DNA of 38,603 nucleotides from DATDCV01 sp036524155 (GTDB taxonomy: Bacteria > Verrucomicrobiota > Verrucomicrobiia > Limisphaerales > UBA8199), in NCBI GenBank assembly GCA_036524155.1, contig DATDCV010000621.1, forward strand, positions 1 through 38,603, in the 5' to 3' direction. Positions 9,039 to 16,715 of the stretch are shown here, piece by piece (position 1 is the stretch's first letter; each line of letters begins with the position of its first letter). A model generated the notes under the pieces. The model saw only the letters and a program-made list of their open reading frames with translations. It was not told where the DNA came from and did not search any database. A program made the position numbers and the translations under genes.

Positions 9039-12038
9039 ATGACAACCACCAAGACCGCCCTTGTATGCTCACCTGTCGTGCCGGAGTACGACCGTGAGAG
9101 CGGCTCTCGCCGTATCTTTCATCTAATCGAATTACTGAAGCACGCTGGGTGGCGTGTCACTTTTGTGGCTCAAGATAGCCGAGGGGCGGTCGATGAGCGG
9201 TACCTAAACACGCTCCGGCAACGTGGAATCATGGCTTGGGCAGGTTTGGACAGACAAACGCTACAGTCCTTGACTTCGGCCCAGTTTGATATCGCGATAT
9301 TCGCGTTTTGGTACCTCGCCGAGCAATATATCAAGGTATTCCGCAAGCGTTCTCCCTCCACTCGCTTAATCGTAGACTCAATAGACCTCCACTTTTTGCG
9401 GGAGGCTCGTCAGTCGTTTTCTCAGCCTGCCACAAGGGCGGCCAGCGTAAAGGCCCCTTCACTTCAGAGCGGTGCTCCGCAAGCAGTCATCTCGGCCCAA
9501 CCGAACCCGGTGCCCGAGTCGTTTGGATCGGGCTCCACAACCGTCTCTTGGCGCACGGGTTCAAATGAGTGGGGTCGTGTGTTTGTCTCCGTGGACGGTG
9601 GTCCCGAACACCTTTTCAGCGAGGGCGCGACCGGTTCTGCTCGCGCCGAGTGGATCGAGGACCGGCATTCATATGAGTTCCGTCTTTACGCGGGGCACAC
9701 CCAGGAAAAGGTCCTCGCGACAACCGTTGCGCGCATGGATCATTCCGCTAACAGCCTCGGCCCAGTCTACGCCTCTAAAATGATACGCGAGGTCAACACC
9801 TACGCAGCCGCTGACGCCGTGCTCAGTGTTTCGCAAAAAGAATCAAACTTAATCAATGACCTGATTGGCAACGCGCGATTGGCTTACACCGTACCAGATT
9901 ATGACGACCTCGCGGCTTCACGAATCCCGATGCGGCAAAGAAAGGGAATTTTGTTTGTAGGCAATTTCAACCACGCCCCGAATGAGTCCGCCGTCGAGCG
10001 CCTCTGCCGCGATATAGCTCCAAAGATACATCCGGCGGTCCTCGAGGAACACCCTATATACATCGTGGGTAATGGTCTCGGCGACAAAATTCGGAGATAT
10101 GGCGAAGGGGTACCGCACGTACACATGATCGGTTGGGTGCCAAGTGTGGTTCCCTATTTGGAGCGCTGCAAGATATCTGTTGTGCCCCTGACCTACGGTG
10201 CCGGAACAAAGAGGAAGCTGCTTCACGCACTCATGGTGGGAACCCCGACGGTGACGACCTCGGTGGGGATTGAAGGACTGGGTGTCAAGCACGGAGAACA
10301 CGTGCTGGTCGCGGACGCATCGGACACATTTGCGGAGGCCGTGATGACACTTCTCGCAGACCGTAGACTATGGCACAAGTTGCTCCGCCGTGGCCGGTCC
10401 TACGCACACGAAGTGCATGGCCGTGACCACGCGAGCACCGACCTCGGGACGGCGGTGGATGCAATCCTTCGCAAGTCTCCGAAGGCGTCTAACGGAGTGA
10501 TCTCAAGCTCAGTAAGAGTTTCCCTCTCCCCTAGGCTGACACGCACAGAGTACTCTGATCTCGTGAGGAGGATCCAAGGCGCAGTTAGCGGGAGCCTGCC
10601 GGACGGCGCGACCGTTGCCGTGGTGAGCAAAGGTGACGAGCAGCTCGTCCAATTCGCCGCAAAAACAGGCTGGCATTTCCCCCAGACAGCCTCGGGCATG
10701 TATTCGGGGTTTCATCCGGCGGACAGCGACGCGGCAATCAGGGATTTGGAAGCCGTGCGCGAAAAAGGTGCGCAATACTTCCTGATCCCCCAAACCGCCT
10801 TATGGTGGCTTGATTATTACGCGGAGTTCAAAACGTACTTGGACAAACATTACGCGATCGCCATCCGTAAACCGAGCACCTGCGTCATTTATGCACTCGG
10901 CAGCACCGATCGCCTGGTTAGAAGTAACGGGGCGACCGAAAACAATGAACCCAGGAACGGCGACGGGGCGGCAGAATCGGACGCTACTCATAAGCCAAGC
11001 GCCAGGGCCATCGCCTTTTACTTGCCTCAGTTTTATCCGACCCCGGAAAACAGTCTCTGGTGGGGAGAAGGGTTCACCGAGTGGACCAACGTCACCAAGG
11101 CGCGCCCTCTATTCGAAGCTCACCTGCAACCCCACCTGCCGAGCAGTCTCGGGTTCTACGACTTACGCGTTCCTGAGGTGAGACAGGCCCAGGCAGATCT
11201 CGCACGAAAGCACGACATCGAGGCGTTCTGCTATTGGCACTATTGGTTTCACGGCAAACGCCTCCTGGAGCGCCCCTTCAACGAAGTGCTCCTGACCGGA
11301 AAACCAGATTTCCCGTTCTGCTTGGCCTGGGCCAACGAGACCTGGTCGCGCCGATGGCATGGGAGCGGCGAGGGAAACGAGGTGCTCCAAGCCCAAACCT
11401 ACTCTCCGGAAGATGATCTCGAACACGTGCGCTGGTTGATTAAGGCCTTTTCAGACCGACGCTACCTGAAAGTGCATGGGCGTCCGGTTTTCCTCATCTA
11501 TCGTCCGACCGACTTGCCGGATTCGATCCGGACGACCCAGACATTCCGCGCCGAGTGTGAAAAAGCGGGACTCCCTCAGCCCTATTTAGTGGGGATAAAT
11601 TCCCACAAGGACATCGACTATCGAACGCTGGGTTTCGATACAACTCTCGACTTTGAACCCCAACTTGGGGTGCTTGCCGGTTACGCTGACAACGGTCTCA
11701 AGCTTTACGATTACACGGCGGCGCGCCGACAGATGAGGAGCAGAAAGCGGGACTTCCCAACGCACCCCTGTGTCTTTGTGCGCTGGGACAATACCCCCAG
11801 ACGACTCGGAAACGGCATCGTGTTCACGGACTCTACTCCTCAGAATTATGAAAGCGCACTCCGCGAAATGATCGAGTCCGTGCAAGGCAAGTCTTCCGAG
11901 GAACGCCTGGTATTCATCAACGCCTGGAACGAGTGGGCTGAAGGAAATCATCTCGAACCAGACCAACAGTTCGGCACGGCGTATTTGGAAGCGACGGCCG
12001 CAGCGTTAACCGCGGTAACCTCAGGAAAGGCTCTCTAG
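9039..12038 (+). CDS. Multidomain glycosyltransferase: GT4 with inserted beta-sandwich module + SKGD/WHFP domain + WbsX domain
   Basis: I chose the ATG at 9039, 5 bp after the previous stop, because the protein then begins with the typical GT4 strand (ALVCSPVVPEYDRESGSRR); the reading frame is open further upstream to 8940. The 999-aa product has four parts. The GT-B N-terminal half (1 to about 140) is interrupted by an inserted module (about 148-232) that matches the lipoprotein at 13639. GT-B then resumes (ADAVLSVSQKE, GILFVGNFNH, TYGAGTKRKLLHAL, to about 485). The fourth copy of the shared domain follows (about 505-620: VSKGDEQL, GWHFPQ, IPQTALWWLDYY, TCVIYAL). Residues about 650-990 are a WbsX-type domain (AFYLPQFYPTPEN, WWGEGFTEWTNV, AWANETW, INAWNEWAEGNHLEPD). 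WbsX proteins occur in O-antigen clusters and share features with GH99. It is probably a cytoplasmic glycan enzyme with at least two activities. Confidence 0.87.
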   Translation: MTTTKTALVCSPVVPEYDRESGSRRIFHLIELLKHAGWRVTFVAQDSRGAVDERYLNTLRQRGIMAWAGLDRQTLQSLTSAQFDIAIFAFWYLAEQYIKVFRKRSPSTRLIVDSIDLHFLREARQSFSQPATRAASVKAPSLQSGAPQAVISAQPNPVPESFGSGSTTVSWRTGSNEWGRVFVSVDGGPEHLFSEGATGSARAEWIEDRHSYEFRLYAGHTQEKVLATTVARMDHSANSLGPVYASKMIREVNTYAAADAVLSVSQKESNLINDLIGNARLAYTVPDYDDLAASRIPMRQRKGILFVGNFNHAPNESAVERLCRDIAPKIHPAVLEEHPIYIVGNGLGDKIRRYGEGVPHVHMIGWVPSVVPYLERCKISVVPLTYGAGTKRKLLHALMVGTPTVTTSVGIEGLGVKHGEHVLVADASDTFAEAVMTLLADRRLWHKLLRRGRSYAHEVHGRDHASTDLGTAVDAILRKSPKASNGVISSSVRVSLSPRLTRTEYSDLVRRIQGAVSGSLPDGATVAVVSKGDEQLVQFAAKTGWHFPQTASGMYSGFHPADSDAAIRDLEAVREKGAQYFLIPQTALWWLDYYAEFKTYLDKHYAIAIRKPSTCVIYALGSTDRLVRSNGATENNEPRNGDGAAESDATHKPSARAIAFYLPQFYPTPENSLWWGEGFTEWTNVTKARPLFEAHLQPHLPSSLGFYDLRVPEVRQAQADLARKHDIEAFCYWHYWFHGKRLLERPFNEVLLTGKPDFPFCLAWANETWSRRWHGSGEGNEVLQAQTYSPEDDLEHVRWLIKAFSDRRYLKVHGRPVFLIYRPTDLPDSIRTTQTFRAECEKAGLPQPYLVGINSHKDIDYRTLGFDTTLDFEPQLGVLAGYADNGLKLYDYTAARRQMRSRKRDFPTHPCVFVRWDNTPRRLGNGIVFTDSTPQNYESALREMIESVQGKSSEERLVFINAWNEWAEGNHLEPDQQFGTAYLEATAAALTAVTSGKAL

Positions 12039-12039
12039 T

Positions 12040-13635
12040 ATGTCCCCCCCGGTCCTCAGCAAAGAGGAAATAAAACGTTGGCTTATGGATGCGGGCCAGT
12101 GGCCAAACGATTCTTACGACATTGAATCACTCAAACCGAGCTCCATTCAACAGCGGCGGGAAGAGACACTTCGGTCCCTGTTGCCAACGTGGTGCTGGTC
12201 CGGCGAGGCAGGCTCGACCGTATTGAGTATCGGCTGCGGCAAGGCCTATTGGGAGCGAAAGCTTTGGACGCCATTCGAAAAGGTGTACATCATTGACCCT
12301 TCAGAAAACACCCGCCTCAGCCTGAGCTATTTTCCAATCCCCAACGCTGAATTCCTGGGGACAACGCTGTTCGACCAACATATTTACCTGAAGCACACTC
12401 CCAAGTACGGCTGGTTTGGAGCCAGTATACACTACTTATTCGGCGAGTTTTACGGTTGGGAATTCATGTTTAAGTTAGGCATGATGATTAGCGACAGCAT
12501 AATCATTGACGCCGGAGTGTTTGACCCTGACACCCGGCACGGAAAAGTATTCCTGGACGGGTGGAAAGGCGAGGAGGCATTTGAAATTTACCGAAGGTCG
12601 CAGTTTTCTTACGCCCGGTTTTTGGAACGCATTGCTGGAATCTGGGAAGTTCAGGCGGAGTGGCCGACGCCCTGGATCGATGGGCGTAGAACGCTTGTGT
12701 TGAAACGGTCGTTGCCGCCAGTGATACAAAAAGCCGAACTGGGTACCCTGGAGCTGGTGAAAACCACGCCCTACTGGTCCGTATACCGCACGCCGATTGG
12801 TTACTACAAGGAGTCACCCAGTTTGCCGCTCCTCCTCTCCTACGACGTCGTCTCCAAAGTCATGGGCTGGACCGATATGCTGCGTTGGAGAGTATATGAT
12901 GGAGAACGGTATTGCGGATTTGTGACCAAGGATCTCGGCGAAGTTGCTCCGAACACCGCAGCGGTCTCCGAGCGAATGCACTTGAGCCTCGCGAGCTGGC
13001 TAATCCCTCTCGGTTTAGTGCCTGGAGACGTCGCCCGCCAAAACATACGCCTCTGCGGTGGGAGCCCGATCTGGATGGACATTGATGTGAGACCGCTGAA
13101 ACACCTTGATGCCCGGGTAGCGGCCTGGATCGTTACGAATGCTTATAAACAGTACGAGAAAGTGCCTGCGGACATCAAAGGGATCAGCCGCCACATCGGT
13201 CGTGAGCCCCAAAGTCTGGTGCGCACGCAGTGGCGGCAGGATCCCTCCAACGGCGAAGCCAAGCGGTGGCAAGAACTTCTGTTGAAGATCAAAAGTCTGA
13301 TCTCAGTATCAACTCCCGAAGCCTCCACCATTCTCGTGATCAGCAAAGGAGACGAGGATTTCATGTCCTTGGAAGGCCGCCGTGTCTGGCACTTTCCGCG
13401 GGGTCAAACGGGAGCCTATGCGGGATTTCACCCCGCCAACGATGAAGAGGCGATGTCCCAATTGAAGGAACAACAGTCGTTGGGCGCGCAGTACCTAGTT
13501 ATCCCGAGCTCGTCTTATTGGTGGCTCACAACCTACCCCGGGTTCCGGCAAATGCTCGAGAGCAAGCATCACCGCCTGTTCGATGACGAGAGTTGCATTA
13601 TCTATCGTCTACAGCAGCAGGCTCCCGGGCGATAA
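12040..13635 (+). CDS. Methyltransferase-like protein with C-terminal SKGD/WHFP domain
   Basis: A 531-aa protein. Residues about 60-200 resemble a class I SAM methyltransferase: VLSIGCGKAYWE looks like motif I and VYIIDPSENTRL like the acidic strand 2. The middle part (about 235-400) has no family I recognise; it contains a stretch (RMHLSLASWLIPLG, GGSPIWMDIDVRPL) that loosely recalls kinase-like folds, but I would not assign it. Residues 413-523 are the fifth copy of the shared domain (ISKGDED, WHFP, YAGFHP, IPSSSYWWLTTYPGF, SCIIYRL). It starts 1 bp after the stop of the WbsX gene and ends 3 bp before the lipoprotein gene. A role in modifying the glycan or its acceptor is inferred from context. 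Confidence 0.78.
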   Translation: MSPPVLSKEEIKRWLMDAGQWPNDSYDIESLKPSSIQQRREETLRSLLPTWCWSGEAGSTVLSIGCGKAYWERKLWTPFEKVYIIDPSENTRLSLSYFPIPNAEFLGTTLFDQHIYLKHTPKYGWFGASIHYLFGEFYGWEFMFKLGMMISDSIIIDAGVFDPDTRHGKVFLDGWKGEEAFEIYRRSQFSYARFLERIAGIWEVQAEWPTPWIDGRRTLVLKRSLPPVIQKAELGTLELVKTTPYWSVYRTPIGYYKESPSLPLLLSYDVVSKVMGWTDMLRWRVYDGERYCGFVTKDLGEVAPNTAAVSERMHLSLASWLIPLGLVPGDVARQNIRLCGGSPIWMDIDVRPLKHLDARVAAWIVTNAYKQYEKVPADIKGISRHIGREPQSLVRTQWRQDPSNGEAKRWQELLLKIKSLISVSTPEASTILVISKGDEDFMSLEGRRVWHFPRGQTGAYAGFHPANDEEAMSQLKEQQSLGAQYLVIPSSSYWWLTTYPGFRQMLESKHHRLFDDESCIIYRLQQQAPGR

Positions 13636-13638
13636 ATC

Positions 13639-14073
13639 GTGACAATCTATATGCCTATCCCAGATTTTCCGCGCCGCGGTGAACGCCACTCGACCGTTGA
13701 AGTCCGAGCGATAGCCTTTCTTGCGCTGGGAGTGTTTTGGCTTGCAGGATGCAACGACTCCCGCGCCACCAAAGGCCAGAGCTCATCGTCGAGTGCAAGC
13801 AACGCTGCTACAATCAGTGCGGCACCGAACCCCGTCCCCGCTGGAGACGGGGAAGGAACGACGGTGCTTAGTTGGAACACAGGCGACGGCTCAGTTGGTG
13901 ATGTCTATGTGTCTGTTAACGGAGGCGAAGAGCGGCTTTTCACCAGAGGCGTGAGTACCAACATTGAGGCTCCCTGGATAAGCACGGGGCCCGTTTATGA
14001 GTTCCGTCTTTATCGAGCACCTGCAAAGACCAACCTGCTGGCAAGCGTCAAGGTCAGACGAAATACTAAATAA
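13639..14073 (+). CDS. Small lipoprotein homologous to the module inserted in the upstream GT4
   Basis: A 144-aa protein starting at GTG 13639, with an alternative ATG at 13651. A hydrophobic stretch (AIAFLALGVFWLAGC) ends in a lipobox with Cys38, so the mature protein is probably lipidated and anchored in a membrane. A Ser-rich linker follows. Residues about 55-140 align without large gaps to residues about 148-232 of the 999-aa glycosyltransferase: ISA-x-PNPVP, SW-x-TG, V-[FY]-VSV-[DN]-GG, LF and YEFRLY are shared. The alternating pattern suggests a small all-beta, Ig-like module. It begins 3 bp after the previous stop, so it belongs to the operon. I infer a glycan-binding or adaptor role; the sequence does not prove it. 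Confidence 0.75.
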   Translation: MTIYMPIPDFPRRGERHSTVEVRAIAFLALGVFWLAGCNDSRATKGQSSSSSASNAATISAAPNPVPAGDGEGTTVLSWNTGDGSVGDVYVSVNGGEERLFTRGVSTNIEAPWISTGPVYEFRLYRAPAKTNLLASVKVRRNTK

Positions 14074-14139
14074 GGGCCTCGCTTTGATCTGGTGCACCGA
14101 TCATCCGACGCCTGCATTCGCGCTAGCAGGAGGTGACAT

Positions 14140-14268
14140 TTGAGCATGGCGAACATTGTGTCCATCACGGGATGCGGTCGCACGGAGGACCGTCAGGTTC
14201 TTGAAGCGGAAACAGGATTGGCCGCAGGTCGGACTGGCGACAGCGCCCTCGGCCGGCTGACGCTATGA
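14140..14268 (+). CDS. Possible 42-codon ORF translationally coupled to the next glycosyltransferase
   Basis: A strong Shine-Dalgarno (AGGAGGTGA, 14128-14136) is 6 bases before a TTG at 14140 and 12 bases before an in-frame ATG at 14146. The frame runs to TGA at 14266-14268, which overlaps the ATG of the next gene (14265). That gene has no visible Shine-Dalgarno of its own, so the short ORF may serve to load ribosomes and couple translation. The peptide (ATG version MANIVSITGCGRTEDRQ, then Gly/Ala/Leu-rich, 40 aa) has no signal peptide or family I recognise. It could instead be a decayed gene end. Existence as a made peptide is uncertain; the ribosome-loading role is better supported. Confidence 0.4.
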   Translation: MSMANIVSITGCGRTEDRQVLEAETGLAAGRTGDSALGRLTL

Positions 14269-15434
14269 AGCCCTGTTGCCTTATTGCTGCTGCATTAGCG
14301 AACAAGCCCTTCAACGGCGGAAACGCCTGGAGCCGGCTGGGTTGGATTCTGGGCTTTCGGCGGCTGGGGTACGAGGTTTATTTCGTTGAGCAAATCAGCC
14401 GCGACAAGTGCGTTGACGGAGAAGGTGCTGCCACGGCATTCGGAGGGTCGGTCAACCGGGAGTATTTCCGGGACCTGACGGAGCAATTCGGCCTGTCGGA
14501 GTGGTCGTCACTGATTTGCGGCGAGGGGGACGAGGTGTTCGGGGTGCCGCTGACGAAGCTGGAGGCGGTGGCGGCTGAATCGAGTTTTCTGCTGAACATG
14601 AGCGGGCACCTGGCCCACGACGGGCTGCTGGGAAAATGCGGCCTGAAGGTGTATTTGGATGACGACCCGGGTTATACGCAGTTTTGGCAGGCAGCGGGCG
14701 ACGGCGCAGCGCGAATGAACGGGCATGACGCCTATTTCACGATTGGGCGCAATATTGGCTCACCTTCCTGCCTCATCCCGACTGGCAATATTCAATGGAA
14801 GCACACTCGTCCACCGGCGGACCTGGAGCAGTGGCCGGTGGTGCAGTCGGCGGGGTTTGACCGGTTCACGACGGTGGCGAGCTGGCGCGGGGGCTACGCA
14901 CCAATTCTGCACGAGGGAAGAAAGCTCGGACAAAAAGCGCACGAGTTCAGGAAGTTCTTTTCGCTGCCTTCGCGAACAGGACGTCAGTTCGAGGTAGCGC
15001 TGGATATTCATCCCGGCGACCACAAGGATATCGCGGCGCTGGGTGCGGACGGCTGGCGGCTGGTGGACCCGAAAGCGGTCGCCAAAACGGCCCAGGCGTA
15101 TCGCTCGTACATACAGACTTCGGGGGCGGAGTTTTCGCCGGCGCAGGGAGTATATGTCGAAACCAACAGCGGATGGTTCAGCGACCGGACGGTGCGTTAC
15201 CTGGCGACGGGGAAACCGGTGCTGGTGCAGGAGACCGGTTTCAGCCAGCACTATCCGACAGGCGAGGGTTTGTTGTCGTTCCGCAACCTGGAGGAGGCAA
15301 TTGAGGGGGTGGAACGGATTACCGGCGACTATCGAAAGCATTGCCTGGCGGCGCGAAAGCTGGCGGAAGATTATTTCGACTCGGACAAGGTCATTGGGGA
15401 TTTGCTGGCGCAGATCGGATTGAAACCCGGCTGA
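14265..15434 (+). CDS. CgeB-like glycosyltransferase, stand-alone
   Basis: A 389-aa GT-B type protein paralogous to residues 1-400 of the 849-aa fusion and to the next gene. It begins with a short strand and a glycine-rich loop (AAALANKPFNGGNAWSR), followed by WILGFRRLGYEVYFVEQ. The C-terminal half has the family block GWFSDRTVRYLATGKPV, QETGFSQHYPTGEGL and GDYRKHCLAAR, as in Glyco_trans_1_2 proteins. No signal peptide is present, so it acts in the cytoplasm. Its ATG overlaps the stop of the short upstream ORF, and the next paralogue starts 6 bp after its stop. The GC-rich, less ambiguous third positions resemble the 849-aa gene more than the 999- and 531-aa genes. Donor and acceptor unknown. 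Confidence 0.85.
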   Translation: MKPCCLIAAALANKPFNGGNAWSRLGWILGFRRLGYEVYFVEQISRDKCVDGEGAATAFGGSVNREYFRDLTEQFGLSEWSSLICGEGDEVFGVPLTKLEAVAAESSFLLNMSGHLAHDGLLGKCGLKVYLDDDPGYTQFWQAAGDGAARMNGHDAYFTIGRNIGSPSCLIPTGNIQWKHTRPPADLEQWPVVQSAGFDRFTTVASWRGGYAPILHEGRKLGQKAHEFRKFFSLPSRTGRQFEVALDIHPGDHKDIAALGADGWRLVDPKAVAKTAQAYRSYIQTSGAEFSPAQGVYVETNSGWFSDRTVRYLATGKPVLVQETGFSQHYPTGEGLLSFRNLEEAIEGVERITGDYRKHCLAARKLAEDYFDSDKVIGDLLAQIGLKPG

Positions 15435-15440
15435 GGGAAT

Positions 15441-16595
15441 ATGAGAAGCGGGCGCACAATCATCGTGAGCGGAATGGTGGCGGCCAATCCCTGGCAGGGC
15501 GGGGCGACGTGGGCGGTGCTGCAGTACGTGTTGGGTTTCCGGAAGCTGGGCGACGAAGTCTGTTTGCTGGAGCCGATCCCGGAAAAGGATTTGCAGCCGC
15601 GGGGATGCGGGCTCGCCGATTCGGACAACGCGGCGTATTTCGGGAAGGTGATGCAGGATTTTGATCTGGGGGCGAGGGCGGCGTTGCTGGTGAGCGGCAC
15701 ACAAGAAAGTTACGGACTCTCTTACAGCAGCGTGGAAAAGGTCATGAAGCACGCGGACGTGCTGATCAACATTTCGGGAATGCTGACGGACGAACGGTTG
15801 CTGAAGGCTGTGCCGATCCGGGTTTACCTGGATCTTGACCCGGCTTTCAGCCAACTGTGGAACAGCGCGGAGGGGATCGATATGCGCTATGCCGGGCACA
15901 CTCATTATGTGACGATCGGACTGAACATCGGAGAAGCGGACTGTCCGGTGCCGACTTGCGGACTGGGCTGGCTGAAGACGCTCCAGCCGGTGTGCCTCGA
16001 CCGGTGGCCGGTCGCCGCCGATCAGGCGGCTCGAGCGTTCACAACCGTGGGGAACTGGCGCGGGTATGGCTCGATAACGCACGAGGGGGTCCAATACGGC
16101 CAGAAGGCGCATTCGGTAAGGCAGTTGCTGGAGGTGCCGAAGCTGACGGCGGAAAGGATCACGCCCGCGCTGGCGATCCACCCCGGCGAGACGGAGGATT
16201 TGGCGCGGCTGCGGCAACACGGGTGGGAGCTATTGGATCCGGCACAGGTGGCGCGAACCCCGGCGGATTACCGGACATTCATCCAGGAGTCGAAGGCGGA
16301 GTTCGGGATTTGCAAGAGCGGTTACGCGGTTTCGCGGTGCGGATGGTTCAGCGACCGTAGCGTGTGCTACCTGGCGTCAGGGCGGCCGGTGATTGCGCAG
16401 AACACGGGTTTTGACCGGCACATGCCTTGCGGGAAGGGGTTGCTGGCCTTTGCCAATGCCGAGGAGGCCGTCGCGGCCATCACGAGCGTGAACGGAGATT
16501 ATGAAGGGCACCGCCGGGCGGCGCGCCAAATCGCGGAAGAGTACTTTGATTCAAACAAAGTCCTGGGCGGGTTGCTGGCCCGGGTGGGGGCCTAG
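15441..16595 (+). CDS. CgeB-like glycosyltransferase, stand-alone (tandem paralogue)
   Basis: A 384-aa protein that is a clear tandem paralogue of the preceding gene. Shared positions include AANPWQGGATWAVLQYVLGFRKLGDEV near the N-terminus (same loop as in the neighbour), TVGNWRGYG, and the C-terminal block GWFSDRSVCYLASGRPV, GKGLLAF, GDYEGHRRAARQIAEEYF. It is likely a cytoplasmic GT-B transferase acting on the same glycan as its neighbour, perhaps with a different sugar specificity. Its TAG at 16593-16595 is followed at once by a dispersed palindromic repeat, which probably marks the end of the tightly packed part of the operon. Confidence 0.85.
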   Translation: MRSGRTIIVSGMVAANPWQGGATWAVLQYVLGFRKLGDEVCLLEPIPEKDLQPRGCGLADSDNAAYFGKVMQDFDLGARAALLVSGTQESYGLSYSSVEKVMKHADVLINISGMLTDERLLKAVPIRVYLDLDPAFSQLWNSAEGIDMRYAGHTHYVTIGLNIGEADCPVPTCGLGWLKTLQPVCLDRWPVAADQAARAFTTVGNWRGYGSITHEGVQYGQKAHSVRQLLEVPKLTAERITPALAIHPGETEDLARLRQHGWELLDPAQVARTPADYRTFIQESKAEFGICKSGYAVSRCGWFSDRSVCYLASGRPVIAQNTGFDRHMPCGKGLLAFANAEEAVAAITSVNGDYEGHRRAARQIAEEYFDSNKVLGGLLARVGA

Positions 16596-16597
16596 TG

Positions 16598-16710
16598 CTG
16601 TGAAAGAAGAATCTCGATACATAGAGCCTCCTCTCCCTGGCCCTCTCCTCCAAAGGAGGAGAGGGAATCGCAGCGGACGCCTTGTAAGGGAGCTTTCCTG
16701 CCGGCACATG
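16598..16710. repeat. Dispersed palindromic repeat, copy 1
   Basis: About 110 bp that match 22650-22765 at roughly four bases in five. The centre is a perfect hairpin at 16641-16665: 11-bp arms CCCTCTCCTCC / GGAGGAGAGGG around AAA. Shared flanks include ATCTCGAT and GAGCCTCCTCTCCCT on the left, and TGTAAGGGA on the right. It starts 3 bp after the stop of a glycosyltransferase gene and ends just before the phosphotransferase gene, so it may act as a transcript end or processing site as well as a mobile repeat. Confidence 0.8.
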
Positions 16711-16715
16711 AGCAT

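Noticed and set aside
14760..16220. 486-codon open frame on the minus strand
   Set aside because: It covers the two CgeB-like glycosyltransferases antisense; the + strand frames have clear family motifs and this one has none.
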